In this document: positions 44,419 to 53,130 of the stretch, one piece after another | How the letters are laid out: each line of letters starts with the position of its first letter | Numbering within the stretch: the first letter of the stretch is position 1 | Source: an uncultured Fulvivirga sp. | GTDB taxonomy: Bacteria > Bacteroidota > Bacteroidia > Cytophagales > Cyclobacteriaceae | Length of the DNA stretch: 64,000 bases | Assembly (NCBI GenBank): GCA_947500555.1 | Contig: CANMSE010000002.1 | Span: 372,001-436,000, forward strand | Direction: 5' to 3' | Made by a program: the position numbers and the translations under genes | Notes under the pieces: model-generated | The model's input: the letters and a program-made list of their open reading frames with translations, nothing else | What the model was told of the DNA's origin: nothing | Database searches by the model: none

Positions 44419-46671
44419 TTAAAAATTTAGCCAATATGTAAGTTTCAAAATGATAGCTCTACTTTTCACATCAAAGTTATCTGGAAAGTAGTTATCAGAA
44501 TACACAACAAATAAATCGGATACTGGTTTGAATCGCCATTGTAATCGTGTATTTAGATTAACGTTATCCGCTTGCTCATTGTATTGTACAAAGGTAGTAA
44601 GGAATAGCTTCTTGGTAAAGGTTAAATCAAGTCTTGGCCCAACTAACCAAAAAGAAGTATCATCAAAAGGTTGAGGAAAGTCATAAAGATCATTGTAATC
44701 AACCGCCAGAGAGATAATTCCATAAGGTTGAAAACGATAGTTAACAGTTGTCCTTACATTTCTTCTCTTTCCATTAAAAAATCCACCATCAGAATAGCTT
44801 GCTTCAACTGATAATAATTTTCGTCTATCCGACCGATATTCAACCCTGAAATTTCTCCAGTCAAAATCTTCACCCGTTTGCAATTGCTGAGATTCCAGGC
44901 TGTCAGGCAATTGACTGGTAGGATCAAAGGAGTCTCTCAACAAGACGTAATTATATCCATACCTCAATTCCAGACTAGAGGTATTCTGATGTGTAATGAG
45001 ATAGCTAATATTATAATCAACATCTGTTCTATCAAAATCGGTATTAGTGGTATAATTAAATCCCATACCTGGGCCATGGCGCACTATGGATGAGTTCTTC
45101 GGGTAAAAAAAGACATCGTTGAAGGTTCCTAGTTCTACAATATCTTTTCTCGGGACAAACCCCGTTTCGGCATTGTATCCGGCACCTACTGCACTAGCTC
45201 TTGCTCTAAGTCTCAATCTAGTGGAGTTATAACCAAAAAACGCACCTGTAGCATAAGTATCTTCAGGTTGCTCTTCATCAAAGGATCTGTAATAAAACAT
45301 ATCTCCCTCCCACTTACCATCTTGAGAAAGTAGATTATAGTCAACACCAATAACTCTATTATATTCAGAGGTAGAAGAAATCTCTTCGTCATCATTGTAC
45401 CCAACCGCCTGACGGTTAACGGCAGTTATGCCAATATTAGATCGGCCAAAAATTTGCCGTTGGATAATGCCTACGCTATAATTTTGAGGTAGTAATTTAT
45501 AGGTTCCTTCAATTTCATCCACACCTGAAAGTTGAGCTCCATCAGCCCCTCTGGTTTGCATATTTAAAACGCCCAAACGCCAGTCTCTGCCTATCTTTCC
45601 ACTTAATCGGGCACCATATAAAATAGGAATTTGAATGGCATTGCCAGCGGTATCAGTAGCGATTCCAATTCTTCTGCTGAAAAAGGGCCTTGATTGTCCA
45701 AAGCCTCCCTGATCAAATAAATCTCTGTTCTCCAAGAAGAATTGTCTACGCTCAGGAAAGAAAATTTCAAACCTACTTAAGTTGGTTACTTGTCGGTCAA
45801 CTTCGACCTGCGAAAAGTCAGGGTTAACGGTGAGGTCGAGGTTCAAGGAGCTACTTAAACCTATTTTGGCATCAAAACCCACTTGCGCATCAGTATCTGT
45901 GCTTTCATTTTCTTCGTGATTTTTTGAACCCGCAAATGAAGTAAATGGAATCAAAGCAACGTTAGGACCTGCCTTTTTAAGTCTTTCATCAAATCTCATT
46001 TTTCCTGAGAATGCAAAACTGGATGGCCTGTAGCCCTGAGGCACAGGTGCCCAGGTTGACTCTTCATTATTCTTGAGATCCTTACGAAGGAATATAACAT
46101 TCCACTCCTGGCTTTTCTCATTATAGCGTATTGTTTTAAACGGTATTTTCATTTCAAACTGCCAGTGATAACCAAAGTCTTTCACTTCCGCAAACCACTT
46201 ATTATCCCAGTCTGAGGATACGTTTCGGCCATTAGTTACCAAACCTTCACGAACAACACCAGCTGGTGTAACACCAAAGGTAAATCCATTGGTAAAGTCA
46301 TTAAATGGGTCAATATAAACACTTAAATTATCATTAAATGGCCAGCTAAAATCTCTTCTCAAGGATTGTATCACATGCTCTTTATCTGACGAAACATGAC
46401 AAATACCTGCTACATAAATGAAGTTGTCATCATGAGATATTCTGATCTCAGTTTGAGAAGTTGCTTTCAATGAATCTGTAGGGAAAGTGGTAATAAAGTT
46501 ATCCGCAACATCCGCTTCCTTCCATGTTGTTTCATCCAATTCCGCGTCAATAATTATGGTTTCTTTGGTAGGATGGATAGAAAGGTAGTAAGATTCAGAA
46601 TTCACTTGGGCAAATGACCTTCCACAAATGGTCATCAGTAAAATCAAGATGTAGAATCCGGCTAGTTTCAT
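44419..46671 (-). CDS. DUF5916 outer-membrane protein with CBM9-like N-terminal domain
   Basis: A 750-residue exported protein. After the signal peptide, residues about 28-230 are a carbohydrate-binding-module-9-like domain (IDAELDETTWKEADVADNF). The C-terminal part is the DUF5916 beta barrel with SFAGSKNHEENESTDTDAQVGFDAKIG and NPDFSQVEVDRQVTNLSRFEIFFPERRQFFLEN, ending with aromatic LTYWLNF, as barrels do. Such proteins are surface-located and may bind sugars; the ligand is unknown. It is the first gene of an operon with the ferredoxin reductase, a combination not obviously functional together. Confidence 0.9.
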   Translation of the reverse strand: MKLAGFYILILLMTICGRSFAQVNSESYYLSIHPTKETIIIDAELDETTWKEADVADNFITTFPTDSLKATSQTEIRISHDDNFIYVAGICHVSSDKEHVIQSLRRDFSWPFNDNLSVYIDPFNDFTNGFTFGVTPAGVVREGLVTNGRNVSSDWDNKWFAEVKDFGYHWQFEMKIPFKTIRYNEKSQEWNVIFLRKDLKNNEESTWAPVPQGYRPSSFAFSGKMRFDERLKKAGPNVALIPFTSFAGSKNHEENESTDTDAQVGFDAKIGLSSSLNLDLTVNPDFSQVEVDRQVTNLSRFEIFFPERRQFFLENRDLFDQGGFGQSRPFFSRRIGIATDTAGNAIQIPILYGARLSGKIGRDWRLGVLNMQTRGADGAQLSGVDEIEGTYKLLPQNYSVGIIQRQIFGRSNIGITAVNRQAVGYNDDEEISSTSEYNRVIGVDYNLLSQDGKWEGDMFYYRSFDEEQPEDTYATGAFFGYNSTRLRLRARASAVGAGYNAETGFVPRKDIVELGTFNDVFFYPKNSSIVRHGPGMGFNYTTNTDFDRTDVDYNISYLITHQNTSSLELRYGYNYVLLRDSFDPTSQLPDSLESQQLQTGEDFDWRNFRVEYRSDRRKLLSVEASYSDGGFFNGKRRNVRTTVNYRFQPYGIISLAVDYNDLYDFPQPFDDTSFWLVGPRLDLTFTKKLFLTTFVQYNEQADNVNLNTRLQWRFKPVSDLFVVYSDNYFPDNFDVKSRAIILKLTYWLNF

Positions 46672-46714
46672 TCGATCGCAAATCTATCAAAATTCAATGC
46701 TTTGAAGGAACATA

Positions 46715-46735
46715 TTACACAAGCGGATTGTGTAA
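46715..46735. promoter_or_regulatory. inverted repeat TTACACAA-N5-TTGTGTAA upstream of purB
   Basis: Perfect 8-bp arms around GCGGA. The right arm runs into TAAATTTG (46733-46740), the candidate -7 box, so a bound protein would block transcription. Purine-dependent repression is inferred only. Confidence 0.55.
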
Positions 46736-46740
46736 ATTTG
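46733..46740 (+). promoter_or_regulatory. candidate -7 box (TAAATTTG) of purB
   Basis: Matches TAnnTTTG exactly and lies 23 bp before the purB ATG. No clear -33 TTG sits at the usual distance. Confidence 0.5.
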
Positions 46741-46762
46741 CGCCCTTCAAAAAGGCAATACT

Positions 46763-48106
46763 ATGGATCTCAATAACCTCACTGCATTATCACCAATAGA
46801 CGGTCGATATCGAAGAATCACCAATGATCTGGCTCCTTTCTTATCGGAGTATGGGTTGATAAAGTATCGCGTTCGAGTAGAAATAGAATATTTTATTGCC
46901 CTCTGTGAGTTACCCATTCCTCAATTGAGTCAGGTCGATAAGAGTATATTCGATAACCTACGTGAGATCTACCATAATTTTTCTGAGGAAGATGCTCTGA
47001 AGATTAAGGAAATAGAAAAAACGACTAACCATGATGTGAAAGCCGTTGAATATCTGATTAAAGAAAAATTCGATGATATGGGATTATCGGATCAGAAGGA
47101 GTTTATTCATTTTGGTCTGACTTCACAGGATATCAATAATACAGCTATTCCTTTATCTCTTAAAGAGTCGGTAGAATCTGTCGTACTTCTATTGCTAAAA
47201 GAAGTTAATGAGCTAATTGGTAGTTATGCAGAAGAATGGAAAGATATCGCTATGCTAGCCAAAACACATGGCCAACCAGCTTCTCCTACCCGTTTGGGAA
47301 AAGAGTTTGACGTTTTTCATCAACGAGTTATAAAGCAGCTTGAATTATTAGCTACAGTACCCTATTCTGCCAAATTTGGTGGCGCGACAGGGAACTTCAA
47401 TGCACATCATGTCGCTTATCCCGAGCAGGACTGGAAACACTTTGGAGATCAATTTGTAAAGGAATACCTGGGGTTAGAGCGCAGCCATCCAACAACTCAA
47501 ATAGAGCACTATGATAACCTGGCTGCACTATTCGATAATTTCAAAAGAATCAACACTATTCTGGTGGATTTGAGTCGGGACATCTGGCAGTACATTGCTT
47601 CTAACTATTTCAAGCAAAAAATTAAAGCTGGTGAAGTGGGCTCTTCGGCTATGCCGCACAAAGTAAACCCAATAGATTTTGAGAATGCTGAAGGCAACTT
47701 CGGTATGGCTAATGCTATCTTCGAGCATTTATCAGCCAAGCTACCCATCTCTCGCTTACAAAGAGACTTAACAGACTCTACGGTATTGCGAAATGTGAGT
47801 GTACCTTTAGCTCATACCATCATTGCATTGCAATCACTGAAGAAAGGATTGAATAAACTGGAGCTAAATAAAGCAGCCATAGATTTTGATCTGGAAGAAA
47901 ACTGGGCTGTGGTGGCTGAGGCTATTCAGACTATTTTACGAAGGGAAGGCTACCCACAGCCTTATGAAGCACTGAAGGCACTGACCCGTAAGAACGAAAA
48001 GATTACAAAAAATAGCATTCACGAATTCATTGACACTTTGGAGGTGGATGACGACATAAAAGCAGAACTAAAGGTAATTACTCCATTTAATTATACAGGA
48101 ATTTGA
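46763..48106 (+). CDS. purB: adenylosuccinate lyase
   Basis: A 447-residue purine enzyme that splits SAICAR and adenylosuccinate, releasing fumarate. The fumarase-superfamily signature GSSAMPHKVNPIDFEN is near residues 293-307; the start LSPIDGRYRRITNDLAPFLSEYGL is the long PurB type of proteobacteria and Bacteroidota. The catalytic His is in KTHGQPASPT (with the other His in the HFGLTSQDIN segment). It is divergent from the DUF5916 gene and has a candidate operator over its promoter. Confidence 0.97.
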   Translation: MDLNNLTALSPIDGRYRRITNDLAPFLSEYGLIKYRVRVEIEYFIALCELPIPQLSQVDKSIFDNLREIYHNFSEEDALKIKEIEKTTNHDVKAVEYLIKEKFDDMGLSDQKEFIHFGLTSQDINNTAIPLSLKESVESVVLLLLKEVNELIGSYAEEWKDIAMLAKTHGQPASPTRLGKEFDVFHQRVIKQLELLATVPYSAKFGGATGNFNAHHVAYPEQDWKHFGDQFVKEYLGLERSHPTTQIEHYDNLAALFDNFKRINTILVDLSRDIWQYIASNYFKQKIKAGEVGSSAMPHKVNPIDFENAEGNFGMANAIFEHLSAKLPISRLQRDLTDSTVLRNVSVPLAHTIIALQSLKKGLNKLELNKAAIDFDLEENWAVVAEAIQTILRREGYPQPYEALKALTRKNEKITKNSIHEFIDTLEVDDDIKAELKVITPFNYTGI

Positions 48107-48148
48107 TACTTGAAGTGGTGTAACTGTATTTATAAACTACTTTAAATA

Positions 48149-48517
48149 TTACTTCATGTAGTCCTGATGATGTACTAATAGATATTTATCTACACCTTTT
48201 TCTGAAGTGGAAAGAAACCCGAACTCGTAACAGAATAAATAAACCTGCCCTTTTTTATTCTTCCAGTAGTGCGTAAAGTATTTGGGATTGAACCCTTCCT
48301 TGAGTATCACCGACTTTCTAACCATCACTTTCCCACCCTTATTATACTCTTTGAGAATACGCCTATTTTGTTTAAGAGATTTATCAATGCTCACATACAA
48401 GCTATTGGCTTTCTCTTTATTCTGAATATAGTGAAACGATGTTTTGCAGTAAGAACTACAAAATTTCTTGTCCACTCGGCCCGTAAACTCTTTTCCGCAT
48501 GAAGGGCATTTTCTCAT
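48149..48517 (-). CDS. zinc-ribbon protein of unknown function
   Basis: A 122-residue protein. The N-terminal zinc ribbon RKCPSCGKEFTGRVDKKFCSSYCKTSF has two CxxC/CxxxC knuckles. The C-terminal half is basic and aromatic. Similar ribbons occur in transcription- or RNA-related proteins, but I recognise no named family. It is divergent from the integrase gene with an 81-bp gap that includes the likely promoter. It may mark the left edge of the integron-like region. Confidence 0.65.
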   Translation of the reverse strand: MRKCPSCGKEFTGRVDKKFCSSYCKTSFHYIQNKEKANSLYVSIDKSLKQNRRILKEYNKGGKVMVRKSVILKEGFNPKYFTHYWKNKKGQVYLFCYEFGFLSTSEKGVDKYLLVHHQDYMK

Positions 48518-48559
48518 AGTCGTTTATTTATACGTCTAAAAAACGTTTAATTATACGAT

Positions 48560-48567
48560 TAAATTTG
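48560..48567 (+). promoter_or_regulatory. candidate -7 box (TAAATTTG) of the recombinase gene
   Basis: TAnnTTTG match, 32 bp before the recombinase ATG and in the gap to the divergent zinc-ribbon gene. A transcript starting here could also read into the cassettes. Confidence 0.5.
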
Positions 48568-48598
48568 GACTTAATTCTTATTTCAGACAGGTTGCATT

Positions 48599-49741
48599 AT
48601 GCCTACACCATTAAAGCGAATTTCTCTCAAACATTTAATCATAAACAATCAACGGCAGATAGGTATTCAATTCTATCCTGACAAGGTAATACAATCCTTA
48701 TTAAAAACGTTGGATGGAGTTAAATGGGGCAATAAATACGGATCAGCCTACCTTCCCAATACCTGTGAAAACCTTAATAGCATTTATGCCACATTTAAAG
48801 GTATTGCTACGATTGATGGCCGGTATTTCTATATTAATAAGCCGTTGCATAATCCAGTAAAAGAGCAAAATCAATTTAACTACATCGGCCCTAGAAATGC
48901 GCATACTAAAAATTACAGGACATGCCCAAATGAGTTTTTACAAAAGTTAGAACTTAAAAAATATAGCAAAAATACAGCGAGAACCTATATTGGTATGTTT
49001 GAGGGGTTCATCAATCATTTCCTAGATAAATCTCTGAATGAACTAGGTGAAACTGAGATTAGATCCTATTTATCGTACCAGGTAAAGCTGGGCAGGTCTG
49101 ATTCTATGCTGAATCAGATAATTAATAGTATTAAATTTTATTATGAGATAGTATTGGGTATGCCTAACAGGTTTTACGATATTGAAAGGCCCATAAAACG
49201 AGAAAAGTTACCAGAAGTACTATCGAAGGAAGAAATAATGTGTGTATTGAAACACACCCGAAACCTAAAACATCGTTGCCTATTAAGCACTATCTATTCT
49301 GGAGGCCTAAGAATTGGTGAGGTTATCAACCTTAAAATTAAAGATGTAGACAGTAGCAGAATGATGTTGCGAATAGAAGGTGCAAAAGGTGGGAAGGACA
49401 GATATTCTTTGCTTAGCAAAACACTGTTAGATGACTTGAGGGACTATTACAAAATGTATAAACCTGAAGTTTACCTATTCGAAGGACCAAATGGTAACAC
49501 ATATTCAAGCACTTCTATTAGAAAAATATTAAAAAAGTCGTGCTTAAAAGCAGGAATACGTAAAAATGTAAAGCCACACTCGCTGCGTCACTCTTTTGCT
49601 ACACATCTATTAAAACAGGGAACAGATTTAAGAAGTATTCAAACATTAATGGGACATAATAGCCTAACCACAACAGAGATTTACACGCATGTTGCTAACA
49701 CAGCTATGAGTACCATTAAAAATCCATTAGATTCGTACTAA
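48599..49741 (+). CDS. tyrosine recombinase of an integron-like cassette array
   Basis: A 380-residue recombinase. The catalytic set is complete: Arg238 (SGGLRIGE), Lys263/266 on the beta-hairpin (GAKGGKDR), His327-x-x-Arg330 (HSLRHSF), His353 (LMGHNSL) and nucleophile Tyr362 (IYTHV). The C-terminus NTAMSTIKNPLDSY resembles the end of integron integrases. However, the region before HSLRH lacks an inserted helix as in IntI, so by sequence it is XerC/D-like. Residues 1-100 are an N-terminal extension before the SAM-like core-binding domain (about 105-195), longer than IntI. It points toward the cassettes, opposite to the classical intI arrangement, and ends 38 bp before the first crossover site. 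Confidence 0.9.
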   Translation: MPTPLKRISLKHLIINNQRQIGIQFYPDKVIQSLLKTLDGVKWGNKYGSAYLPNTCENLNSIYATFKGIATIDGRYFYINKPLHNPVKEQNQFNYIGPRNAHTKNYRTCPNEFLQKLELKKYSKNTARTYIGMFEGFINHFLDKSLNELGETEIRSYLSYQVKLGRSDSMLNQIINSIKFYYEIVLGMPNRFYDIERPIKREKLPEVLSKEEIMCVLKHTRNLKHRCLLSTIYSGGLRIGEVINLKIKDVDSSRMMLRIEGAKGGKDRYSLLSKTLLDDLRDYYKMYKPEVYLFEGPNGNTYSSTSIRKILKKSCLKAGIRKNVKPHSLRHSFATHLLKQGTDLRSIQTLMGHNSLTTTEIYTHVANTAMSTIKNPLDSY

Positions 49742-49770
49742 TAAAATATATCAACCACTCGGTGTCTGAT

Positions 49771-49787
49771 ATCCGGGTGTTGTGGCC
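49771..49787 (+). repeat. attI-like first crossover site (core GTTGTGGCC)
   Basis: The core G49779^T with CGGGT before it and GTTGTGGCC after it marks the 5' end of cassette 1. Its inverse complement GGCCACAAC opens attC1. No second long hairpin is visible here, as expected for an attI. Confidence 0.65.
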
Positions 49788-49804
49788 CACTCTGGACGTA
49801 AAAT

Positions 49805-50299
49805 ATGATTTCATTTAGAGAACTTTCCTATGAACTCGCAGAGCCTTCAAGTAATGTATTTACAAGGCTAAATTGGGCTGTTGAAAAAATGGATTCTCTG
49901 TTCGAGCCTCTAGCTTCTGGAACAAATAGAGAAACTAGTAAAGACTGGATTGGCGTGTTAAATAACGAATCGAAATCTTTTGCACTCATGACACCTCGAA
50001 AATTCTTTGGCTTCGTCCCATTTCAAATAATTGTTCGTGGACAGATAAATAAAACTTCTAATGGCTCTAGAGTTGACCTAAAATTTAGACTTGGCTGGTA
50101 TACATTGATCTTGTTAGGTATGATGTACCTAGCCTGTGCTTTTGTAATTGGACTGACTATAGGGTCGGAAAAACTGGAAGACTACATTTATATGTTGCTA
50201 TGGGTTTTAGTCTTCCCTGGCCTTTGGACATTTCTAATTCATCGTAGGATGAATAAAATGGAAGCTCAGCTGGACTTTCTATTCGCAGAAAAAGAATAG
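49805..50299 (+). CDS. cassette 1: membrane protein of unknown function
   Basis: A 164-residue cassette protein. The N-terminal 80 residues are soluble. Two transmembrane helices follow, YTLILLGMMYLACAFVIGLTI and YIYMLLWVLVFPGLWTFLIH, with a short positive-charged C-terminus. No family recognised. It starts 26 bp after the cassette boundary and ends 3 bp before the hairpin, a compact packing common in cassettes. Confidence 0.7.
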   Translation: MISFRELSYELAEPSSNVFTRLNWAVEKMDSLFEPLASGTNRETSKDWIGVLNNESKSFALMTPRKFFGFVPFQIIVRGQINKTSNGSRVDLKFRLGWYTLILLGMMYLACAFVIGLTIGSEKLEDYIYMLLWVLVFPGLWTFLIHRRMNKMEAQLDFLFAEKE

Positions 50300-50301
50300 C
50301 A

Positions 50302-50536
50302 GGCCACAACATGGTGTAAAAAAACATATGCTAAAGCACCTTGTAGCTTCGGTCAGTGCGGCTTGCCCACATTTTCTGCTTGCATTCCATCGTGGATGAC
50401 CAATCAGAACGCAGTAGTAACTTGAAAGGATTGGGCTTTTATTGGCGTATGTGGGTTGAGAAAGAGAGCAGAAAATGCTACGTTTAGTTTTTATAGCCTC
50501 GTGTGGCATACGTTTTCTACACAGGCGTTGTATTGC
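50302..50536 (+). repeat. attC-like site 1
   Basis: Opens with GGCCACAAC (complement of the cassette 1 start) and closes at GGCGTTGTATTGC. In between, GTGTAAAAAAACATATGC pairs imperfectly with GCATACGTTTTCTACAC, and ACATTTTCTGCT pairs with AGCAGAAAATGCT. The total of about 235 bp is longer than classical attC sites. Confidence 0.8.
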
Positions 50537-50551
50537 ATAAAATGATAAAAT

Positions 50552-50965
50552 ATGAGATTGCTAATTTTGACTTTAGGCCTGTTGATTGCCAACTTGAGTT
50601 ATTCACAAGAAAAAACAGAATTGGATTCTATTCCAAATAAACTTGAAGACCAAGAATTCACAATTGTAGAAGAACCCGGTTATTTTCCAGGAGGCATGGG
50701 CGAATTTTATAAATACATTGGCAGAAAATTGAAGTACCCAAAAGATGCAAGGCAAAACAATATTCAGGGTAAAGTAATTGTGGAATTCACTGTTGGGACT
50801 AATGGTAAAGTAGTTCCAGAATCTATTAAAATTATCAAAAGTCTCTATGAATCCTGTGACAATGTTGCAATTGAATTAGTAAAAAACAGTCCCAAATGGG
50901 TGCCCGGAAAACAACATGGACAACCAGTTGAACAAAAGATGACTCTACCGATAACTTTCAAATAA
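50552..50965 (+). CDS. cassette 2: TonB-C-terminal-domain protein
   Basis: A 137-residue protein with a signal peptide (ILTLGLLIANLSYSQ). The mature part is a TonB C-terminal domain: YFPGGMGEFYKYIGRKLKYPKDARQNNIQGKVIVEFTVGTNGKV and ending PKWVPGKQHGQPVEQKMTLPITF. It has no long periplasm-spanning proline-rich region or TM anchor, so it is not a standard energy transducer. It may bind TonB-dependent receptors or be a secreted decoy. It starts 25 bp after the cassette boundary. Confidence 0.85.
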   Translation: MRLLILTLGLLIANLSYSQEKTELDSIPNKLEDQEFTIVEEPGYFPGGMGEFYKYIGRKLKYPKDARQNNIQGKVIVEFTVGTNGKVVPESIKIIKSLYESCDNVAIELVKNSPKWVPGKQHGQPVEQKMTLPITFK

Positions 50966-50969
50966 ATAC

Positions 50970-51236
50970 GCAATACAACATTCTATAAGAGCGCATTTGG
51001 ACTTCACCGTTCGAAGCCCTAAATGCTTTGGTGCTGCTGGCCCGCACGTTTTGGGTTAGCATTTCATATCCACTTTCATCTCTTAACTTGCGGACAATTT
51101 ATAAGGACAGGGTGTCTTAAGCGGCTTGTATCTCGACCTGCCTGCGGCAGGCAGGCTAGGTTCTAAACCCAAATCGTGCTAGTTTTATGCCATGTAAAAC
51201 AAGTAAACAAACGCGCCTTACAGGGGCGTTGTAGCT
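50970..51236 (+). repeat. attC-like site 2
   Basis: Opens with GCAATACAAC (complement of GTTGTATTGC at the start of cassette 2) and ends at GGGGCGTTGTAGC. GTTTTGGGTTAGC-type and CTATAAGAGCGCATTTG-type segments pair with the other half. A short perfect palindrome (CCTGCCTGC / GCAGGCAGG, 51137-51155) sits near the middle. Confidence 0.8.
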
Positions 51237-51240
51237 CATT

Positions 51241-51732
51241 ATGAATCGCAGGTTTTATACTAAAATATCGGATAATCGACTCAAACCAAAAACAGCAAAA
51301 ACTGTAAGACGCCTTTTGTTAGTGTCAGGGTTAGCCTTTATGGTTGTTAGTTCAGTATTGTTCCTACCTATTCCTATTGATTTAACGGCAAGACTTTTTG
51401 CGGAAATGTCAATAATTACTATTGCAGCCATAATTGGAACATCAACATTTATCATACTTTATCTAATTCTGGAATTTGGTGGGAGCAAATACAAAAAAGC
51501 AGTTTTGATTTTTAAGGACAACTCACTAGAATTTAAACAACGTTCAGAATCGGTTAGCATTGATTTTTCCGATTTAAGCAAGATCTCACAGCCTGAATTT
51601 GAAACTAGTAGTTATGAACTCAAACTTTCGAGTAAGAATGATTGCATGTATATTAGGTTCAACAGCATCTACGAACTTAAGGACTTTGAAAGTCTTATTT
51701 CACAGAAATTGGCTACCGAACGAACAACATAG
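51241..51732 (+). CDS. cassette 3: two-helix membrane protein
   Basis: A 163-residue protein with two transmembrane helices in residues 25-80 (LLLVSGLAFMVVSSVLFLPI and MSIITIAAIIGTSTFIILYLIL) and a soluble C-terminal beta-rich part (LIFKDNSLEFKQRSESVSIDFSDLSKI). The C-terminal fold resembles PH-like or YcxB-type membrane-anchored domains, but that is only an impression. Start codon 12 bp after the core; the stop is 14 bp before the hairpin. Confidence 0.65.
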   Translation: MNRRFYTKISDNRLKPKTAKTVRRLLLVSGLAFMVVSSVLFLPIPIDLTARLFAEMSIITIAAIIGTSTFIILYLILEFGGSKYKKAVLIFKDNSLEFKQRSESVSIDFSDLSKISQPEFETSSYELKLSSKNDCMYIRFNSIYELKDFESLISQKLATERTT

Positions 51733-51745
51733 CCTTTAATAAACA

Positions 51746-52018
51746 AGCTACAACAAGGTATAGAAACGCATGCCTTTACTCACGTTTATTTGAGTTCCTG
51801 CTACTCGTCCGTATTTTCTGTGTTTTGATTTTCATGGCTGCTTAAGAAGGTCTCGCTGGAGCTAGTTTTGTGGTTGGCCTGCACGCAGGTTCCGGCTGGG
51901 GATGACGCAGAAAGGTTGTCGCTAATCTCTCTGCAACTTGGAAGGAAACACAGAAAATACTACTTTCATCACCATTAAGCACCGGATAGGCACAGCGTTC
52001 TATACGGGCGTTAGGTAG
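51746..52018 (+). repeat. attC-like site 3
   Basis: Opens with AGCTACAAC (complement of GTTGTAGCT at the start of cassette 3), closes at GGGCGTTAGGTAG. AAGGTATAGAAACGCATGCCT pairs with AGGCACAGCGTTCTATACGGG. About 273 bp long. Confidence 0.8.
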
Positions 52019-52030
52019 AATAATTACAGT

Positions 52031-52936
52031 ATGACCAAAAAACTTCTTTTCTCTCTTTTTCTTGTCAGTTTAACTCAATCATCATTTGGACAATACAAAA
52101 ATTACTTTGAAAAAGAACTTGCAGTTTACCAAAGCTATATCATTGCAAATGAACAAGATGTAGGTCGCTTTATGAACTGGTCAAAATTTAGACAAAAGCA
52201 AATTGTTACATGGGAGGGAAAAGGACAATCTACTATGTTGCTGGGTAGTGCGACTTACCTTCATGACTTTCTTGAAAAAGCTTATCCAGACTTTAAAGCG
52301 ACAGTTATTAAAGCAAAATCTCAATGGCAAATTAGGTTTAACTTCAATGGGACATCGATAGATATTTATAAAAGACTTCAGCTTAAAAGACAATGGAGAG
52401 ATCAATTTGCATATCAAAAACCGGATAATTACTGGCTTGCTTATGGATTTGATCAAAAAGATGAGAGATTAAGCAAAGCAATAAGTGTAATCCATTATTA
52501 CTATTCGCAGAGCAATATCAGCTATCAAACGAACATTAATCCTGAGAAATTAGAAGAATATGTTATCGAATCTGAAAGGAACGAGAATGACTTTGCATCA
52601 CTTTATTTTTACAATCCAGCGCCATTTTATAATAATACTCACCCAGGAAAATATGATGTAAAACTTAATGATTCCACTATTTATGAACTAAAAAAAGATG
52701 AGCCGGCAATTGTAAAAGTTCATAAAGAAGGCAATTACACATTGAGTGCGAAAACTGCGGAGCGAACTGAAATTCAGCTGAACATTGAGAAAGGACGAGA
52801 TTATTTCATCCGATGCGGAATTTATAAGGCTTCCTTCTTAGGGAAACCTAAAGTCCATCTTGTAATTGAAGACTTTGCAAGACCAGAATTCGAAGCTTGT
52901 ATGGAGAGGTATGAGATAAAGAAATCCAAAAGATAA
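52031..52936 (+). CDS. cassette 4: exported protein of unknown function
   Basis: A 301-residue protein with signal peptide (LLFSLFLVSLTQSSFGQ). The mature part is basic in the first half and mixed alpha/beta; a patch near NPAPFYNNTHPGKYDVKLNDSTIYELKKDEPAIVKVHKEGNYTLS looks like a beta-sandwich. No named family. The start is 20 bp after the core. Confidence 0.65.
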   Translation: MTKKLLFSLFLVSLTQSSFGQYKNYFEKELAVYQSYIIANEQDVGRFMNWSKFRQKQIVTWEGKGQSTMLLGSATYLHDFLEKAYPDFKATVIKAKSQWQIRFNFNGTSIDIYKRLQLKRQWRDQFAYQKPDNYWLAYGFDQKDERLSKAISVIHYYYSQSNISYQTNINPEKLEEYVIESERNENDFASLYFYNPAPFYNNTHPGKYDVKLNDSTIYELKKDEPAIVKVHKEGNYTLSAKTAERTEIQLNIEKGRDYFIRCGIYKASFLGKPKVHLVIEDFARPEFEACMERYEIKKSKR

Positions 52937-52937
52937 A

Positions 52938-53104
52938 TCTACCTAACATGTGCTATGAATGAATGGGGTTTCATGGGTCAGGATATTTTTGTGGGGATTA
53001 GAAAGTCCGCCACAAGTTTTAAATTTAAATCAAGGCGTGGCTATGTGCGAGAGGAAAGGTTTGTGCTTTCTAATCCCCACTCATCATAGCTGGTCGTTAG
53101 CAGT
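52938..53104 (+). repeat. attC-like site 4 (family A)
   Basis: Opens with TCTACCTAAC (complement of GTTAGGTAGA at the start of cassette 4) and closes at GGTCGTTAGCAGT. A perfect 15-bp stem (GTGGGGATTAGAAAG / CTTTCTAATCCCCAC) is flanked by pairing of GTGCTATGAATGA with TCATCATAGCTGG. About 167 bp. Nearly identical to attC 6. Confidence 0.85.
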
Positions 53105-53130
53105 AATTTTCGCATTTCAAAAATCATTAC

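Noticed and set aside
51137..51155. Perfect GC-rich palindrome CCTGCCTGC-G-GCAGGCAGG as a separate mobile repeat
   Set aside because: It lies in the middle of attC-like site 2 and occurs once; it may be a REP-like insertion, but one copy does not support it.
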